Positions 1 through 8,241 are shown, counted from the first letter of the stretch. The stretch: 64,000 nucleotides of DNA from Ectopseudomonas composti (GCF_001567565.1 NZ_LSSW01000030.1:1-64000); one strand, 5' to 3'. Notes: generated by a model not told the origin, from the letters alone. Made by a program: numbers and translations.

Positions 1-33
1 CCATCGGCGCCGGGCCTTTTCAAGGATTTCCCG

Positions 34-1158
34 ATGACCACTGAAACCCTCGCCAAAACGCCACTGCACGCCCTGCACCTCGAACTCGGCGCGCGTATGG
101 TGCCATTCGCCGGCTATGACATGCCCGTGCAGTACCCGCTGGGCGTGATGAAGGAACACCTGCACACCCGCGACGCCGCCGGCCTGTTCGACGTCTCGCA
201 CATGGGCCAGATCCTGCTGCGTGGCGAGCACGCGGCGCGCGCCCTGGAAACCCTGGTACCGGTGGACATCATCGACCTGCCGGTGGGCACACAGCGCTAC
301 GCCATGTTCACCGACGCCCAGGGCGGCATCCTCGACGACCTAATGGTCGCCAACCTGGGTGACGACACCCTGTACCTGGTGGTCAACGCCGCCTGCAAGC
401 ATCAGGATCTGGCGCACCTGAACAAGCACATCGGCGCACAGTGCCAGATCGAATGCCTGTTCGAAGAGCGCGCCCTGCTCGCCCTGCAAGGCCCGAAGGC
501 GGCCGACGTACTCGCGCGCCTGGCGCCAGAAGTGAGCAAGATGACCTTCATGCAGGTCGCCCGCGTACGCCTGCTGGGCAGCGAGTGCATCGTCAGCCGC
601 AGCGGCTACACCGGCGAAGACGGTTTCGAAATTTCCGTCGCCGTCGACCAGGCCGAAGCCCTGGCGCGCAGCCTGCTGGCCGAAACCGAAGTCGAGGCCA
701 TCGGCCTCGGTGCGCGCGACTCGCTGCGCCTGGAGGCCGGTCTGTGCCTGTACGGCCACGACATGAGCAGCGCCACCACGCCGATCGAAGCCAGCCTGCT
801 GTGGGCCATCTCCAAGGTGCGCCGTGCAGACGGCGAGCGCGCCGGCAACTTCCCGGGCGCCGAGCGCGTGTTCGAGCAACAGCTCAAAGGCGTGGCGCGC
901 AAGCGCGTCGGCCTGCTGCCGCAGGAACGCGTGCCGGTACGTGAAGGCGCGGAAATCGTCGACGCGGACGGCCAGGTGATCGGCCAGGTCTGCAGCGGCG
1001 GCTTCGGCCCGAGCCTCGGCGCACCAGTGGCCATGGGTTACATCAACGCCAGCCACGCCGCTATCGACAGCAACGTCTGGGCCGTGGTGCGCGGCAAGCG
1101 CGTGGCGATGAAAGTGGCCAAGACCCCGTTCGTGCCGCAGCGCTACTACCGCGGCTGA
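34..1158 (+). CDS. gcvT: Aminomethyltransferase (glycine cleavage T protein)
   Basis: This is the T protein of the glycine cleavage system. It takes the aminomethyl group from the H-protein lipoyl arm, releases ammonia and passes the one-carbon unit to tetrahydrofolate. At 374 aa it has the usual family length. The folate-binding GcvT fold covers roughly residues 10-265, with the conserved LDDLMV stretch near 100 and YTGEDGFEIS near 200. A C-terminal barrel runs from about 285 to 365. The ATG at 34 has an AAGGA ribosome site 7 nt upstream. The other gcv genes are not in the window, so they would lie upstream or elsewhere. A REP pair follows the gene. Confidence 0.97.
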   Translation: MTTETLAKTPLHALHLELGARMVPFAGYDMPVQYPLGVMKEHLHTRDAAGLFDVSHMGQILLRGEHAARALETLVPVDIIDLPVGTQRYAMFTDAQGGILDDLMVANLGDDTLYLVVNAACKHQDLAHLNKHIGAQCQIECLFEERALLALQGPKAADVLARLAPEVSKMTFMQVARVRLLGSECIVSRSGYTGEDGFEISVAVDQAEALARSLLAETEVEAIGLGARDSLRLEAGLCLYGHDMSSATTPIEASLLWAISKVRRADGERAGNFPGAERVFEQQLKGVARKRVGLLPQERVPVREGAEIVDADGQVIGQVCSGGFGPSLGAPVAMGYINASHAAIDSNVWAVVRGKRVAMKVAKTPFVPQRYYRG

Positions 1159-1218
1159 TTCGCAACGTAGCCCTGCGCTGTAGGAGCCGCGCCTCACGGC
1201 GAGGCTCGCGCTCTGCTC

Positions 1219-1278
1219 CGTAGCCCGGATGCAATCCGGGGATGCCCTGAAAAGCTCCCGGATTACATCCGGGCTACG
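1219..1278. repeat. REP-type inverted pair (GTAGCCCGGAT family)
   Basis: A 22-bp sequence beginning CGTAGCCCGGATGCAATCC is repeated in inverted orientation with one mismatch after a 16-nt spacer. It lies between the gcvT stop and the end of the reductase gene, and could form a stem-loop in both convergent transcripts. A related copy is at 44889-44950 and a diverged one near 55501-55525. Upstream, at about 1180-1205, is a separate GTAGGAGC-type repeat fragment. Confidence 0.8.
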
Positions 1279-1284
1279 TCGTCT

Positions 1285-1863
1285 CTACCCCCTGATCCGC
1301 TCATAGGGCACGCGCTCGCGTCCTGCACGCAGCGTCTGCGCCCACCAGTTCAGCTGCACCAGCGTATGCGCCAGCGCCGAGTTGGCGCGTCGCGGTTCGC
1401 TCAGCTCGCCCTTGTCGTCGAACTGCTCCCAGGCATTGGTGAAACTCACCGAGCCACGCACCGTCATGGCGTGCAGCTCCGCCAGCACCTGGCGCAATTG
1501 CTCGACCGCACGCAGCCCGCCGGATACCCCGCCATAGCTGACGAACCCCACCGGCCGTGCTTCCCAGGAGGCCGGCACCTCGTCGATGAACTGCTTGAGC
1601 GCCGCCGGATAGCCGTGGTTGTACTCCGGCGTGACGATCAGAAAGGCGTCAGCACGCAGCAACTGCTGCAACGACTGATGACGCTGCTCGGCATGCGCCT
1701 GCGGCTCGCCGGGCTGACGCAGCATCACGGCCGGGTCGACCAGGCTCAGCTCGAATTCGCTGCGCTGCTCGATCTGCTCACGTGCCCAGGCCACTACCTG
1801 ATCGCAGAAGCGCTCTTCACGCACGCTGCCGTAAATCACTACCAGTCGGATGCGATCCTGCAT
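1285..1863 (-). CDS. NAD(P)H-dependent FMN reductase, SoxR target candidate
   Basis: This is a flavodoxin-fold NADPH-dependent FMN reductase, 192 aa. The N-terminal VIYGSVREERF is the phosphate-binding loop for FMN. TPEYNHGYPAALKQFIDE near residue 80 and GGVSGGLRAVEQ near 115 are family hallmarks. Such enzymes reduce flavins or quinones. The ATG at 1863 is preferred over an upstream in-frame start at 1890 because a GAGGG ribosome site sits 7 nt before it. It is divergent from soxR. A SoxR box lies within the 19-bp spacer of its likely promoter, so induction by redox-cycling compounds is a reasonable inference. The exact substrate is unknown. Confidence 0.88.
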   Translation of the reverse strand: MQDRIRLVVIYGSVREERFCDQVVAWAREQIEQRSEFELSLVDPAVMLRQPGEPQAHAEQRHQSLQQLLRADAFLIVTPEYNHGYPAALKQFIDEVPASWEARPVGFVSYGGVSGGLRAVEQLRQVLAELHAMTVRGSVSFTNAWEQFDDKGELSEPRRANSALAHTLVQLNWWAQTLRAGRERVPYERIRG

Positions 1864-1898
1864 GGAAATACCCTCGGGGTTGTCTATCAAGGCCAGCG

Positions 1899-1929
1899 AG
1901 GGTAAAACCTCAACTTAACTTGAGGTCAA
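1899..1929 (-). promoter_or_regulatory. SoxR-type promoter with SoxR box
   Basis: On the minus strand, TTGACC (1929-1924) and TACCCT (1904-1899) are separated by exactly 19 bp. The dyad CCTCAACTTAACTTGAGG (1908-1925) overlaps the -35 and fills most of that spacer. The dyad differs at one position from the known SoxR box CCTCAAGTTAACTTGAGG. Over-long spacers with a central dyad are the hallmark of promoters activated by MerR-family proteins such as SoxR. The promoter points at the FMN reductase; soxR starts on the other side. Confidence 0.82.
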
Positions 1930-1941
1930 CAGGGATTTTTC

Positions 1942-2400
1942 ATGGACATGCATCGTCCCTTCCACGAACGCCCGCTGAGCGTCGGCCAGGTCGCCGAGCG
2001 TAGCGGTGTGGCGGTTTCCACGCTGCACTTCTACGAAAGCAAGGGGTTGATCCAGAGCCAGCGCAATGCCGGCAACCAGCGGCGCTATCGGCGTGACGTG
2101 CTACGCCGCGTGGCACTCATCAAGGTGGCGCAGCGCCTGGGAATTGCGCTGGCCGACATCGGGGCAGCACTCGCCACCCTGCCCCGCGATCACCTACCCA
2201 CGGCAGCGGACTGGCAGCACTTGTCGGCGCAGTGGCAGCGCGATCTGGACGCGCGCATCGCGCAGATGACGCGACTGCGCGACCAGCTCACCGGCTGCAT
2301 CGGCTGCGGTTGTCTGTCGATGCAGGATTGTCCGCTGCGCAATCCCGGGGACGAACTCGGCGAACAGGGTGCCGGGGCGCGTCTGCTGGAAACGGACTGA
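1942..2400 (+). CDS. soxR: Redox-sensitive transcriptional activator SoxR
   Basis: This is a MerR-family sensor that binds DNA as a dimer and activates when its [2Fe-2S] cluster is oxidised. The winged-helix DNA-binding domain covers about residues 12-80 and a dimerisation helix follows. The four cluster cysteines are at positions 119, 122, 124 and 130 (GCIGCGCLSMQDC), matching the E. coli SoxR spacing. The 152-aa length is typical. The ATG at 1942 has an AGGGA site 6 nt upstream; ATG 1948 is a possible alternative. It is divergent from the FMN reductase with the SoxR box between them. Confidence 0.96.
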   Translation: MDMHRPFHERPLSVGQVAERSGVAVSTLHFYESKGLIQSQRNAGNQRRYRRDVLRRVALIKVAQRLGIALADIGAALATLPRDHLPTAADWQHLSAQWQRDLDARIAQMTRLRDQLTGCIGCGCLSMQDCPLRNPGDELGEQGAGARLLETD

Positions 2401-3132
2401 TCGTCCATGCAGTTGCGCCTGCTGCTGAATACCGCGCGACGACTGCCGCGCACGTCCTGGGAAATGGCCGGCACCTGCGGCAAGCGCTGCACCAGCCCCC
2501 GTTCGTCGACGTCACTGCGGCCGGCCAGCACGTAGCAGGTCAGGTGCACGAACAGGCCCAGTCTCGTCCGCCTGGTCATGCGCCGATTGCTCTCGCTCCC
2601 GTGGCGCCATCGACTCACTCACCTCGCAGACGGCTTCGACCAGGCAGTGCGGCACGAATAACCCTCGATGCCAGCAAATAAGTCATACGTTATCACACGA
2701 CAAACTCGATAACAGATGCCTTGCTCACTCTGCGCAGAACCGCGCCGAAAGCCGTCTATCTCGCCAATAACGCCGCAATACGGGGAAAATACACTCAGAC
2801 TTTAGTCTATCCATGCGTTGACAAGAGCCGGAAAGGCTGTCGATAATCCGATAAGTTGTATGACGACATATGACAACCATAACAACAAGAATCAGGGCCA
2901 GAACATGACTACCCTCGCCTTCCCTTCAGCGCAGCAGCTCCTCACCTGCCCGGCATCCATCGCCGCCACACGCCATAGAACCGGATTCGCCGGAGGCTGA
3001 AACCAGCCACTGGCAATGACCGGTCGCGTCAGGCCGGCCTGCCCTGCGGGGCACTTCAACCACCAACCCGACATGCAGGCTGCCAACAGCCAGCAGGGGA
3101 AGGTTCGTTCAAAAACTGGGAGCACAACAACA
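2401..3132. other. Long intergenic region upstream of the OprD-type porin
   Basis: No convincing gene is seen in this 732-bp gap. Open frames at 2401-2680 show no recognisable motif on either strand and may be decayed sequence. The part at 2680-2890 is more AT-rich and probably carries the porin promoter. GTTGT (2855-2859) and ACAAC (2873-2877) form a 23-bp dyad that could be a regulator site. A 31-codon frame (ATG 2905, stop ending 3000) lies in the probable leader behind a weak ribosome site; it is unproven. Confidence 0.45.
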
Positions 3133-4392
3133 ATGACCGCACGCAACATCCTTCCCTTGGCTCTGCTCGGTAGCACCGCGCTGGCGCTGATTCTGCCTGC
3201 CACCACGCATGCTGCCGGTTTCATCGAGGACGCCAAGGTCTCACTGAACCTGCGCAACTACTACTTCAACCGCAACTACCTGAACGGCACCGATCCGCTG
3301 ATCCAGGGCGAACGCCAGGGCCAGGCCGAAGGCTGGACCCAGAGCTTCATCCTCGATGCCCGCTCCGGCTATACCGAAGGCACCGTCGGCTTCGGCCTCG
3401 ACGTGCTCGGCCTGTACAGCATCAAGCTCGATGGCAACCGTGGCACTGCCAACACCACCCTGCTGCCCATCCACGACGATGGTCAAGCCGCCGACCAATA
3501 CGGCCGCACGGCCGTGGCTGCCAAGGCCAAGATCTCCAAGACCGAGCTGAAGGTCGGCGAGTGGTTCGCCGTACTGCCGATTCTGCGTGCGGATGACGGC
3601 CGCTCGCTGCCGCAGACGTTCCAGGGCGCGCAGCTGACCTCCAACGAGATCGATGGTCTGACCCTGTACGGCGGTCAGTTCTGGAAGAACAGCCAGCGTC
3701 AAGATGCCAGCCGCGAAGACATGTCCTTCGGCGGAGTGAAAGGCGATGACTTCAACTTCGGCGGCGGTGAGTTCCGCTTCAATGACAACCGCACCATGGT
3801 CGGCGCCTGGCATGCACGCCTGGAAGACGTCTACCAGCAAAGCTTCCTGCAACTGACCCACAGCCAGCCGGTGGGTGACTGGGTACTGAGCGCCAACCTC
3901 GGCTACTTCAACGGCAAGGACGAAGGCGCCTCGAAAGCCGGCGAGCTGGACAACAAGGTCTATCAGGGCGCGCTGTCGGCCAAGAGAGGCAGCAATACCT
4001 TCCAGGTCACCTACCAGCGTCTGAGCGGTGACACCAAGTTCCTGCGTATCGACGGCGCCAGCGGTGGCTCGCTGGTCAACGACGGCTACCTGTCGGCCTT
4101 CGACAACCCGCAGGAGCGTTCCTGGCAGCTGCGTCACGACTACAACTTCGCGGGTCTCGGCATTCCCGGTTTGGTCCTGATGAACCGCTACACCAGCGGC
4201 TCCAACATCCATGCCGGTGGCCGCACCGATGCCGAAGAATGGAGCCGCGAAACCGAGCTGGGCTACACCATTCAGGACGGCACGCTGAAGAACCTGAACG
4301 TACGCTGGCGTAACTCCAACGTCCGCCGCGACGTTGGCCAGGATCTGCACGAGAACCGCCTGATCATCAACTATCCGCTGTCGATTCTGTAA
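3133..4392 (+). CDS. OprD-family outer membrane porin
   Basis: This is a substrate-specific outer membrane porin of the Pseudomonas OprD/Occ family, which passes small carboxylates or amino acids into the periplasm. It is 419 aa with a signal peptide ending THAA before GFIEDAKVSLNLRNYYFNR, a typical OprD mature N-terminus. Aromatic-rich alternating strands continue to the terminal LIINYPLSIL. The frame stays open to 3016, but the ATG at 3133 starts a clean signal peptide and has a GGGAG site upstream. A terminator follows. No neighbouring catabolic genes indicate the substrate. Confidence 0.92.
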   Translation: MTARNILPLALLGSTALALILPATTHAAGFIEDAKVSLNLRNYYFNRNYLNGTDPLIQGERQGQAEGWTQSFILDARSGYTEGTVGFGLDVLGLYSIKLDGNRGTANTTLLPIHDDGQAADQYGRTAVAAKAKISKTELKVGEWFAVLPILRADDGRSLPQTFQGAQLTSNEIDGLTLYGGQFWKNSQRQDASREDMSFGGVKGDDFNFGGGEFRFNDNRTMVGAWHARLEDVYQQSFLQLTHSQPVGDWVLSANLGYFNGKDEGASKAGELDNKVYQGALSAKRGSNTFQVTYQRLSGDTKFLRIDGASGGSLVNDGYLSAFDNPQERSWQLRHDYNFAGLGIPGLVLMNRYTSGSNIHAGGRTDAEEWSRETELGYTIQDGTLKNLNVRWRNSNVRRDVGQDLHENRLIINYPLSIL

Positions 4393-4445
4393 CACCGGAC
4401 GCAGCACTGCGTCCTATTGACTCCTGTGTGTTAACGGCACTTTAT

Positions 4446-4470
4446 GCCCGTCCTCGTGACGGGCTTTTTT
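4446..4470 (+). terminator. Rho-independent terminator of the porin gene
   Basis: GCCCGTC (4446-4452) pairs with GACGGGC (4458-4464) across a 5-nt loop and is followed by six T residues. It lies 54 bp after the porin stop codon. Confidence 0.9.
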
Positions 4471-4579
4471 ATGCCCGACAGATCCGCCCGCCCCGTGACT
4501 GAAGCTGCCATATTTTTCTCGGACAATTGAGATTCGAGAGCCCCCTTGGGTGATCCAACCGACAACAGGTGGCGACACA

Positions 4580-5035
4580 ATGCACATTCGGCGTATCGCA
4601 AAGGACGAGCTAGAGCAGCTATTGGCCCTGTATCAACATCTTCATCCACAGGACGAGCCTCTTACCGAGATGGAATCGGTCAACTCGACATGGCACGAGC
4701 TGATGGGCAATCCACGCTACCAATACCTCGGCACATTCCACGCAAACCAGTTGGTCGCCAGTTGCGTCCTGACGCTGGTGCCAAACCTGACACATGGCTG
4801 CAAACCATACGCTTTGATCGAAAATGTCGTGACGCATGGCGAGTACCGTCAGCGCGGCCTTGGCAAAAAGCTGCTGGCCCATGCGCTGGAGCTAGCCTGG
4901 GAGGAAGGTTGCTACAAAGTCATGCTCATGACCGGGCGCAAGGACGAAGCGACGCTGGGTTTCTATCAGGCAGCAGGTTTTGACCCGAACGACAAACAGG
5001 CCTTTGTCGCCAGGCCAATCCTGCACACGCGGTAA
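4580..5035 (+). CDS. GNAT-family N-acetyltransferase
   Basis: This 151-aa protein is a single GNAT domain that would transfer acetyl from acetyl-CoA to an unknown amine. ENVVTHGEYRQRGLGKKLL near residues 87-105 is motif A, with the R/Q-x-x-G-x-G/A pyrophosphate loop. MLMTGRKDEATLGFYQAAGF near 115-135 is the C-terminal motif B region. The ATG at 4580 is preferred because AGGTGG lies just upstream; an in-frame GTG at 4550 lacks such a site. It appears monocistronic, between the porin terminator and the convergent carboxypeptidase. The substrate cannot be read from the sequence. Confidence 0.88.
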   Translation: MHIRRIAKDELEQLLALYQHLHPQDEPLTEMESVNSTWHELMGNPRYQYLGTFHANQLVASCVLTLVPNLTHGCKPYALIENVVTHGEYRQRGLGKKLLAHALELAWEEGCYKVMLMTGRKDEATLGFYQAAGFDPNDKQAFVARPILHTR

Positions 5036-5060
5036 GCCCCCACGATGTAACCCAAGGGAC

Positions 5061-6188
5061 TCAGCGCAAGCGCCCGATCATCTGCGCCAGCACTGTCAGC
5101 ACATCTCGCCCCAACTGCTGCGAGCGGGCACCGTTCCAGCCGGTACGCGGCTGCGGGCTGTCATCGTGGTCCTTGAACGGCATCTCGATGGTGAACGACA
5201 GGCAGTCGAAGGCCTCGCCCACGGCGTTGCAGGCCAGGGTCAGGTTGGCCTGGCCGGGCTGGCTGCGCGGGTAACCGAAACGGGTCTGGAACTCGGCGCC
5301 GATACCGACCAGACGGCTGCGGAAGTCCTCCTCCAAGGCAGCCAGGCGCGGCGTGTAGCTCGGATTGCCCTCACAACCGGCGGTGAACACGTGGGGTATT
5401 TCCTCATCGCCGTGAATATCCAGAAACAGGTCGACGCCAATGCGCTGCATGTGCTGCAGCACGAACAACACTTCAGGGCTGTGCTCGGAGTTGGCCGACT
5501 GCCAGGCGCGGTTGAGGTCCTGCCCGGCATAGTTGGTGCGCAGATGACCGCGATAGGCGCCGTCCGGGTTCATGTTCGGCACCAGATAGAACTCGGCCTC
5601 GGCCAGCAGCGCGGCGATCTCGGCATCCTGCGGGTTCTGCAAACGCTCGATCAGCCCCTCCATGAACCATTCGGCCATATGCTCGCCGGGATGCTGCTGG
5701 GCGATGATCCACAGCTTGCGCGCGGCGCCGGCCTGGCCGCCGATACGCAGCAGCTGGATGTCGCGCCCTTCGAGGCTTCTGCCACAGGCCACGAGCGCCG
5801 CACCGCGCTCCAGCGCCGTGGCGACCAGGCGCTCATGCCGCGCTCGGGAATAGGGCTCGAAATAAGCGAACCAGGCGCGCTCGTGCTCGGCCTGCAATTC
5901 AAAGTGAAGCTGACCATCCTGGTAACGCGTCGGCACGCGAAACCAGTCTTGCTGGTCATAGCTGGCCACGGCCTGGTAACCGTCCCAGGCGCTGTTGTAC
6001 GCCGACTGTGCCGCATTGTTCAGGCTGAAGCTGTGGCGTTGCCCCGGCTGCAGGCCATCGGCCAGAAAGTGAAACCACTGGAAATGATGGCTGTTGAGGT
6101 CCGGCCGCATGGCCAGCAGCACGCGCTGTGGGTCACTGGCGTCGATGACCTGGATATTGCCGCTGTCGAAATCCGCGCTGATCTTCAT
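5061..6188 (-). CDS. M14-family zinc carboxypeptidase
   Basis: This is a cytosolic-carboxypeptidase-like M14 metallopeptidase of 375 aa without a signal peptide. A beta-rich N-terminal domain of about 120 residues precedes the catalytic domain, as in the CCP subfamily. Zinc ligands are visible as HPGE near residue 165 and the His of DIHGDE near 260. Substrate-binding NPDG and DLNRAW lie near 215-235, and the general-base Glu is in FTIEMPF near 340. It should remove C-terminal residues from peptides or amide-linked substrates. Bacterial members remain poorly characterised. It is convergent with the GNAT gene. Confidence 0.9.
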   Translation of the reverse strand: MKISADFDSGNIQVIDASDPQRVLLAMRPDLNSHHFQWFHFLADGLQPGQRHSFSLNNAAQSAYNSAWDGYQAVASYDQQDWFRVPTRYQDGQLHFELQAEHERAWFAYFEPYSRARHERLVATALERGAALVACGRSLEGRDIQLLRIGGQAGAARKLWIIAQQHPGEHMAEWFMEGLIERLQNPQDAEIAALLAEAEFYLVPNMNPDGAYRGHLRTNYAGQDLNRAWQSANSEHSPEVLFVLQHMQRIGVDLFLDIHGDEEIPHVFTAGCEGNPSYTPRLAALEEDFRSRLVGIGAEFQTRFGYPRSQPGQANLTLACNAVGEAFDCLSFTIEMPFKDHDDSPQPRTGWNGARSQQLGRDVLTVLAQMIGRLR

Positions 6189-6298
6189 GACTGCCTCGTA
6201 TGCGAAATCAGTGCTCAGGATTGCAGCTCATGGCGCAAGTGTGAAGTCGCCGCGAAACAGGCCGATCAACGACTGCCTGCTGGTGCAGAACCTGGACG

Positions 6299-6396
6299 CC
6301 TGCATGAATGCAGGAGGCAGAGCGATGCAGAAAGCCAGGGCCGAGATCGTTTTTCAACAGCCGGCCAGCGAACTAAGGTGGTCAGGGTCAGCCTAA
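6299..6396 (+). other. Possible 23-codon micro-ORF with hairpin over its ribosome site
   Basis: In the gap between the carboxypeptidase and the Sel1 lipoprotein gene, ATG 6325 opens a 23-codon frame ending in TAA at 6394-6396. It follows a perfect AGGAGG (6312-6317) with a 7-nt spacer. CCTGCAT (6299-6305) and ATGCAGG (6308-6314) form a perfect hairpin that covers half of the ribosome site. The peptide starts MQKARAEIVFQQ. Nothing supports expression beyond this arrangement, so it is a weak call. Confidence 0.25.
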
Positions 6397-6435
6397 TAGC
6401 GACTTGCCCTGTTTATCGCCTACGGAGTCACTGCC

Positions 6436-6972
6436 ATGCCCAGCCCGACCAATCTGCGTCTCGCCGCCACCGCCCTGCTCGCCCTCGCGCTGTTGGCCGG
6501 CTGCGCCGGACGTGAACCCGACTCCGCCACGCCGGAAAAACAGCCGCAGAGCGAACAGCCGATCACCCAGACCGAGCAAGACCAACTGCGCCAGCAGGCC
6601 CTGCGCGGTGATCTGGACAGCCAGTTCCAGCTCGGCAGCAGCTACTTCGTCGGCCAGCCGGAAAAAAACCTCAAGCAGGCCGAATACTGGTGGAAGCAGG
6701 CCGCAGACAAGGGCCATGCCATGGCTGCCGTGAGCCTGGCCTACCTCTATACCGGGCGTGATGCGCCGGAGTTTGCCAACCAGCGCGACATGCTCAAGTA
6801 CCTCAACCAGTCAGCCGCCGCCGGCAACCCGATGGCGCAGCATGTGCTGGGCAATCTCTACCGCCGCGGCGAGGGCGGCGTACCGCGTGACCCCGACCAG
6901 GCCCAGCGCCTCTACCAGAGCGCCTGCCAGCAGAACTACGAGCCGTCCTGCGCGGCGCTGGGTCGTCAGTGA
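6436..6972 (+). CDS. Sel1-repeat (TPR-like) lipoprotein
   Basis: This 178-aa protein is exported and lipidated: a hydrophobic signal ends in a LLAGC lipobox with Cys near residue 23. A short Gln/Glu-rich linker follows. Sel1-type helical repeats start near residue 50, for example GDLDSQFQLGSSYFVG, GHAMAAVSLAYLYTGR and GNPMAQHVLGNLYRRGEG. Sel1 proteins are scaffolds for protein-protein contacts in the envelope. No partner is indicated by the neighbours. The ATG at 6436 directly precedes the signal peptide. Confidence 0.88.
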   Translation: MPSPTNLRLAATALLALALLAGCAGREPDSATPEKQPQSEQPITQTEQDQLRQQALRGDLDSQFQLGSSYFVGQPEKNLKQAEYWWKQAADKGHAMAAVSLAYLYTGRDAPEFANQRDMLKYLNQSAAAGNPMAQHVLGNLYRRGEGGVPRDPDQAQRLYQSACQQNYEPSCAALGRQ

Positions 6973-6988
6973 TCCGAGCGGCGCTGTA

Positions 6989-7411
6989 TCAAGGCTGTAG
7001 ATCGAACAGCGCCTTGCCGCTTTCCATATCGCAGGGCGCGGAGAAATGCTCGTGAAAGATCAGCCAGCGGCCGCCCTGGCGGCGCAGGCACTGAGTCACG
7101 CGCATCCAGCAGGTTTCCAGCTCGCCCTTGTCATTGGTGCCACCGCAGTGCAGCAGATAGTGGGTGACACCAAGATCACCATCGGCGGTGAAAGTCGGCT
7201 CGTGCGGTTCGAAGCGGCCTTCGCCACTGCACATTTCCATGCAGGCCTGCCAATGCGCCTGGTACGCCGGGCGCCCTTGGAAACGCAGCGGCCCCACGGC
7301 GTCGTAGGCGACCACGCCTTCCGCGTAGTGGCTCATGATGCGCGCCACGTCCTTGCTGCGGCAGGCGTCGGTCCAATCATTCAGTGCGTCTTGCAGTTCG
7401 TGCTGACTCAT
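6989..7411 (-). CDS. NTF2-like / SnoaL-like domain protein
   Basis: This 140-aa protein has the small alpha+beta NTF2-like fold typical of the SgcJ/EcaC and DUF4440 groups. The pattern LNDWTDACRSKDVARIMSHY, then VVAYDAVGPLRFQGR, and a final WLIFHEHFSAP are characteristic. Members may be small enzymes or ligand-binding proteins and no specific reaction can be assigned. The true start is the MSQHELQ methionine at 7411, preceded by GGAG. It is the last gene of a minus-strand group after the DUF899 (22-bp gap) and YCII genes. Confidence 0.82.
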   Translation of the reverse strand: MSQHELQDALNDWTDACRSKDVARIMSHYAEGVVAYDAVGPLRFQGRPAYQAHWQACMEMCSGEGRFEPHEPTFTADGDLGVTHYLLHCGGTNDKGELETCWMRVTQCLRRQGGRWLIFHEHFSAPCDMESGKALFDLQP

Positions 7412-7433
7412 GTTGTTTCTCCTTCGCTGGGGT

Positions 7434-8213
7434 TCAGGCCTTGTGGCAGCAATCGTGGGCAGGCACGTGCTGCTCGTACTCATCGTGCAGGCGCGTCCAG
7501 TTGAGCCCCTTGCCGTCCAGATCGGGCATGCCGTCCCACCCTTCAGCGCGGCCAAAGGGCGTGAAGTCGAGGAAATGGAAGCTGCTCATCAGCATCTCCA
7601 CGCCTCGGCCATAGGTGGAATAGGTGTGGTAGATGCGCCCCTGATCACGCAGGAACACACTGACACCGGGCTGCTCGCCCTGGACGTGGTAGTTCAGGCC
7701 CAGGCGCTGCAACTCTTCTTTATCGCGGTAGTTGTACTCGACCGGTGCGACCTGCTCGTCGGTGGTGGCGTGGTAGTCGTAGTTGAAACGGCTGCCATAG
7801 GAGCTGTACCAGGGCAGCGTCCAGCCCATGCGTCGCTTGAAGGCTTCGAGATCGGCCAGCGGTGCGCGTGAGACCAGCACCAGATTGGTATCACGGGCGT
7901 GCAGGTGGGACTGGTGGCCGATGTTGTCCACCAGGCAGGAACAGCCGTCGCAGCCCTCGCCGCGGTCCATGTGGTACATGAAGTGGTAGACGATCAATTG
8001 GCTGCGCCCGTCGAACAGGGCGTCCAGCCCGACCTCGCCCTGAGGCCCGTCGAAGCGGTAATCCTCCTCGACCAGCACCATGGGTAGCGCGCGACGAGCA
8101 CGATTGAGTGCGTCTCGCTGACGGGTCAGCGCCTTTTCCTGCTCGAGCAGGCTCTTGCGAGCGGCCAGCCACTGCTCTCGCGTGGCGACTTCGGGAATAT
8201 AGCGACGGTCCAT
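7434..8213 (-). CDS. DUF899 family thioredoxin-like protein
   Basis: This 259-aa protein belongs to the DUF899 family, a thioredoxin-fold group of unknown biochemical role. It has the family start (TREQWLAARKSLLEQEKALTR), a central FMYHMDRGEGCDGCSC stretch with a CDGC pair, and SSYGSRFNYDYH. The C-terminal half ends YSTYGRGVEMLMSSFHFLD and a DGM-type segment. The start at 8213 is at MDRRYIPE, with GGAG upstream. It is the middle gene of the YCII-DUF899-NTF2 operon, a set often found together in proteobacteria. A role in small-molecule or oxidant handling is conjecture. Confidence 0.87.
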   Translation of the reverse strand: MDRRYIPEVATREQWLAARKSLLEQEKALTRQRDALNRARRALPMVLVEEDYRFDGPQGEVGLDALFDGRSQLIVYHFMYHMDRGEGCDGCSCLVDNIGHQSHLHARDTNLVLVSRAPLADLEAFKRRMGWTLPWYSSYGSRFNYDYHATTDEQVAPVEYNYRDKEELQRLGLNYHVQGEQPGVSVFLRDQGRIYHTYSTYGRGVEMLMSSFHFLDFTPFGRAEGWDGMPDLDGKGLNWTRLHDEYEQHVPAHDCCHKA

Positions 8214-8241
8214 GAGGGTTCTCCTGCTCAACGATGGCGGC

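Noticed and set aside
340..1197. Long minus-strand open frame opposite gcvT
   Set aside because: It is a shadow of the GC-rich gcvT codons, with low-complexity Ala/Arg/His composition and no family features.
2190..2618. Minus-strand open frame overlapping soxR
   Set aside because: It runs antisense through soxR with an Arg/Ser-rich composition. No motif or ribosome site supports it.
4980..6515. Very long plus-strand frame opposite the carboxypeptidase
   Set aside because: The minus-strand protein has all M14 motifs. The plus frame is its antisense shadow.
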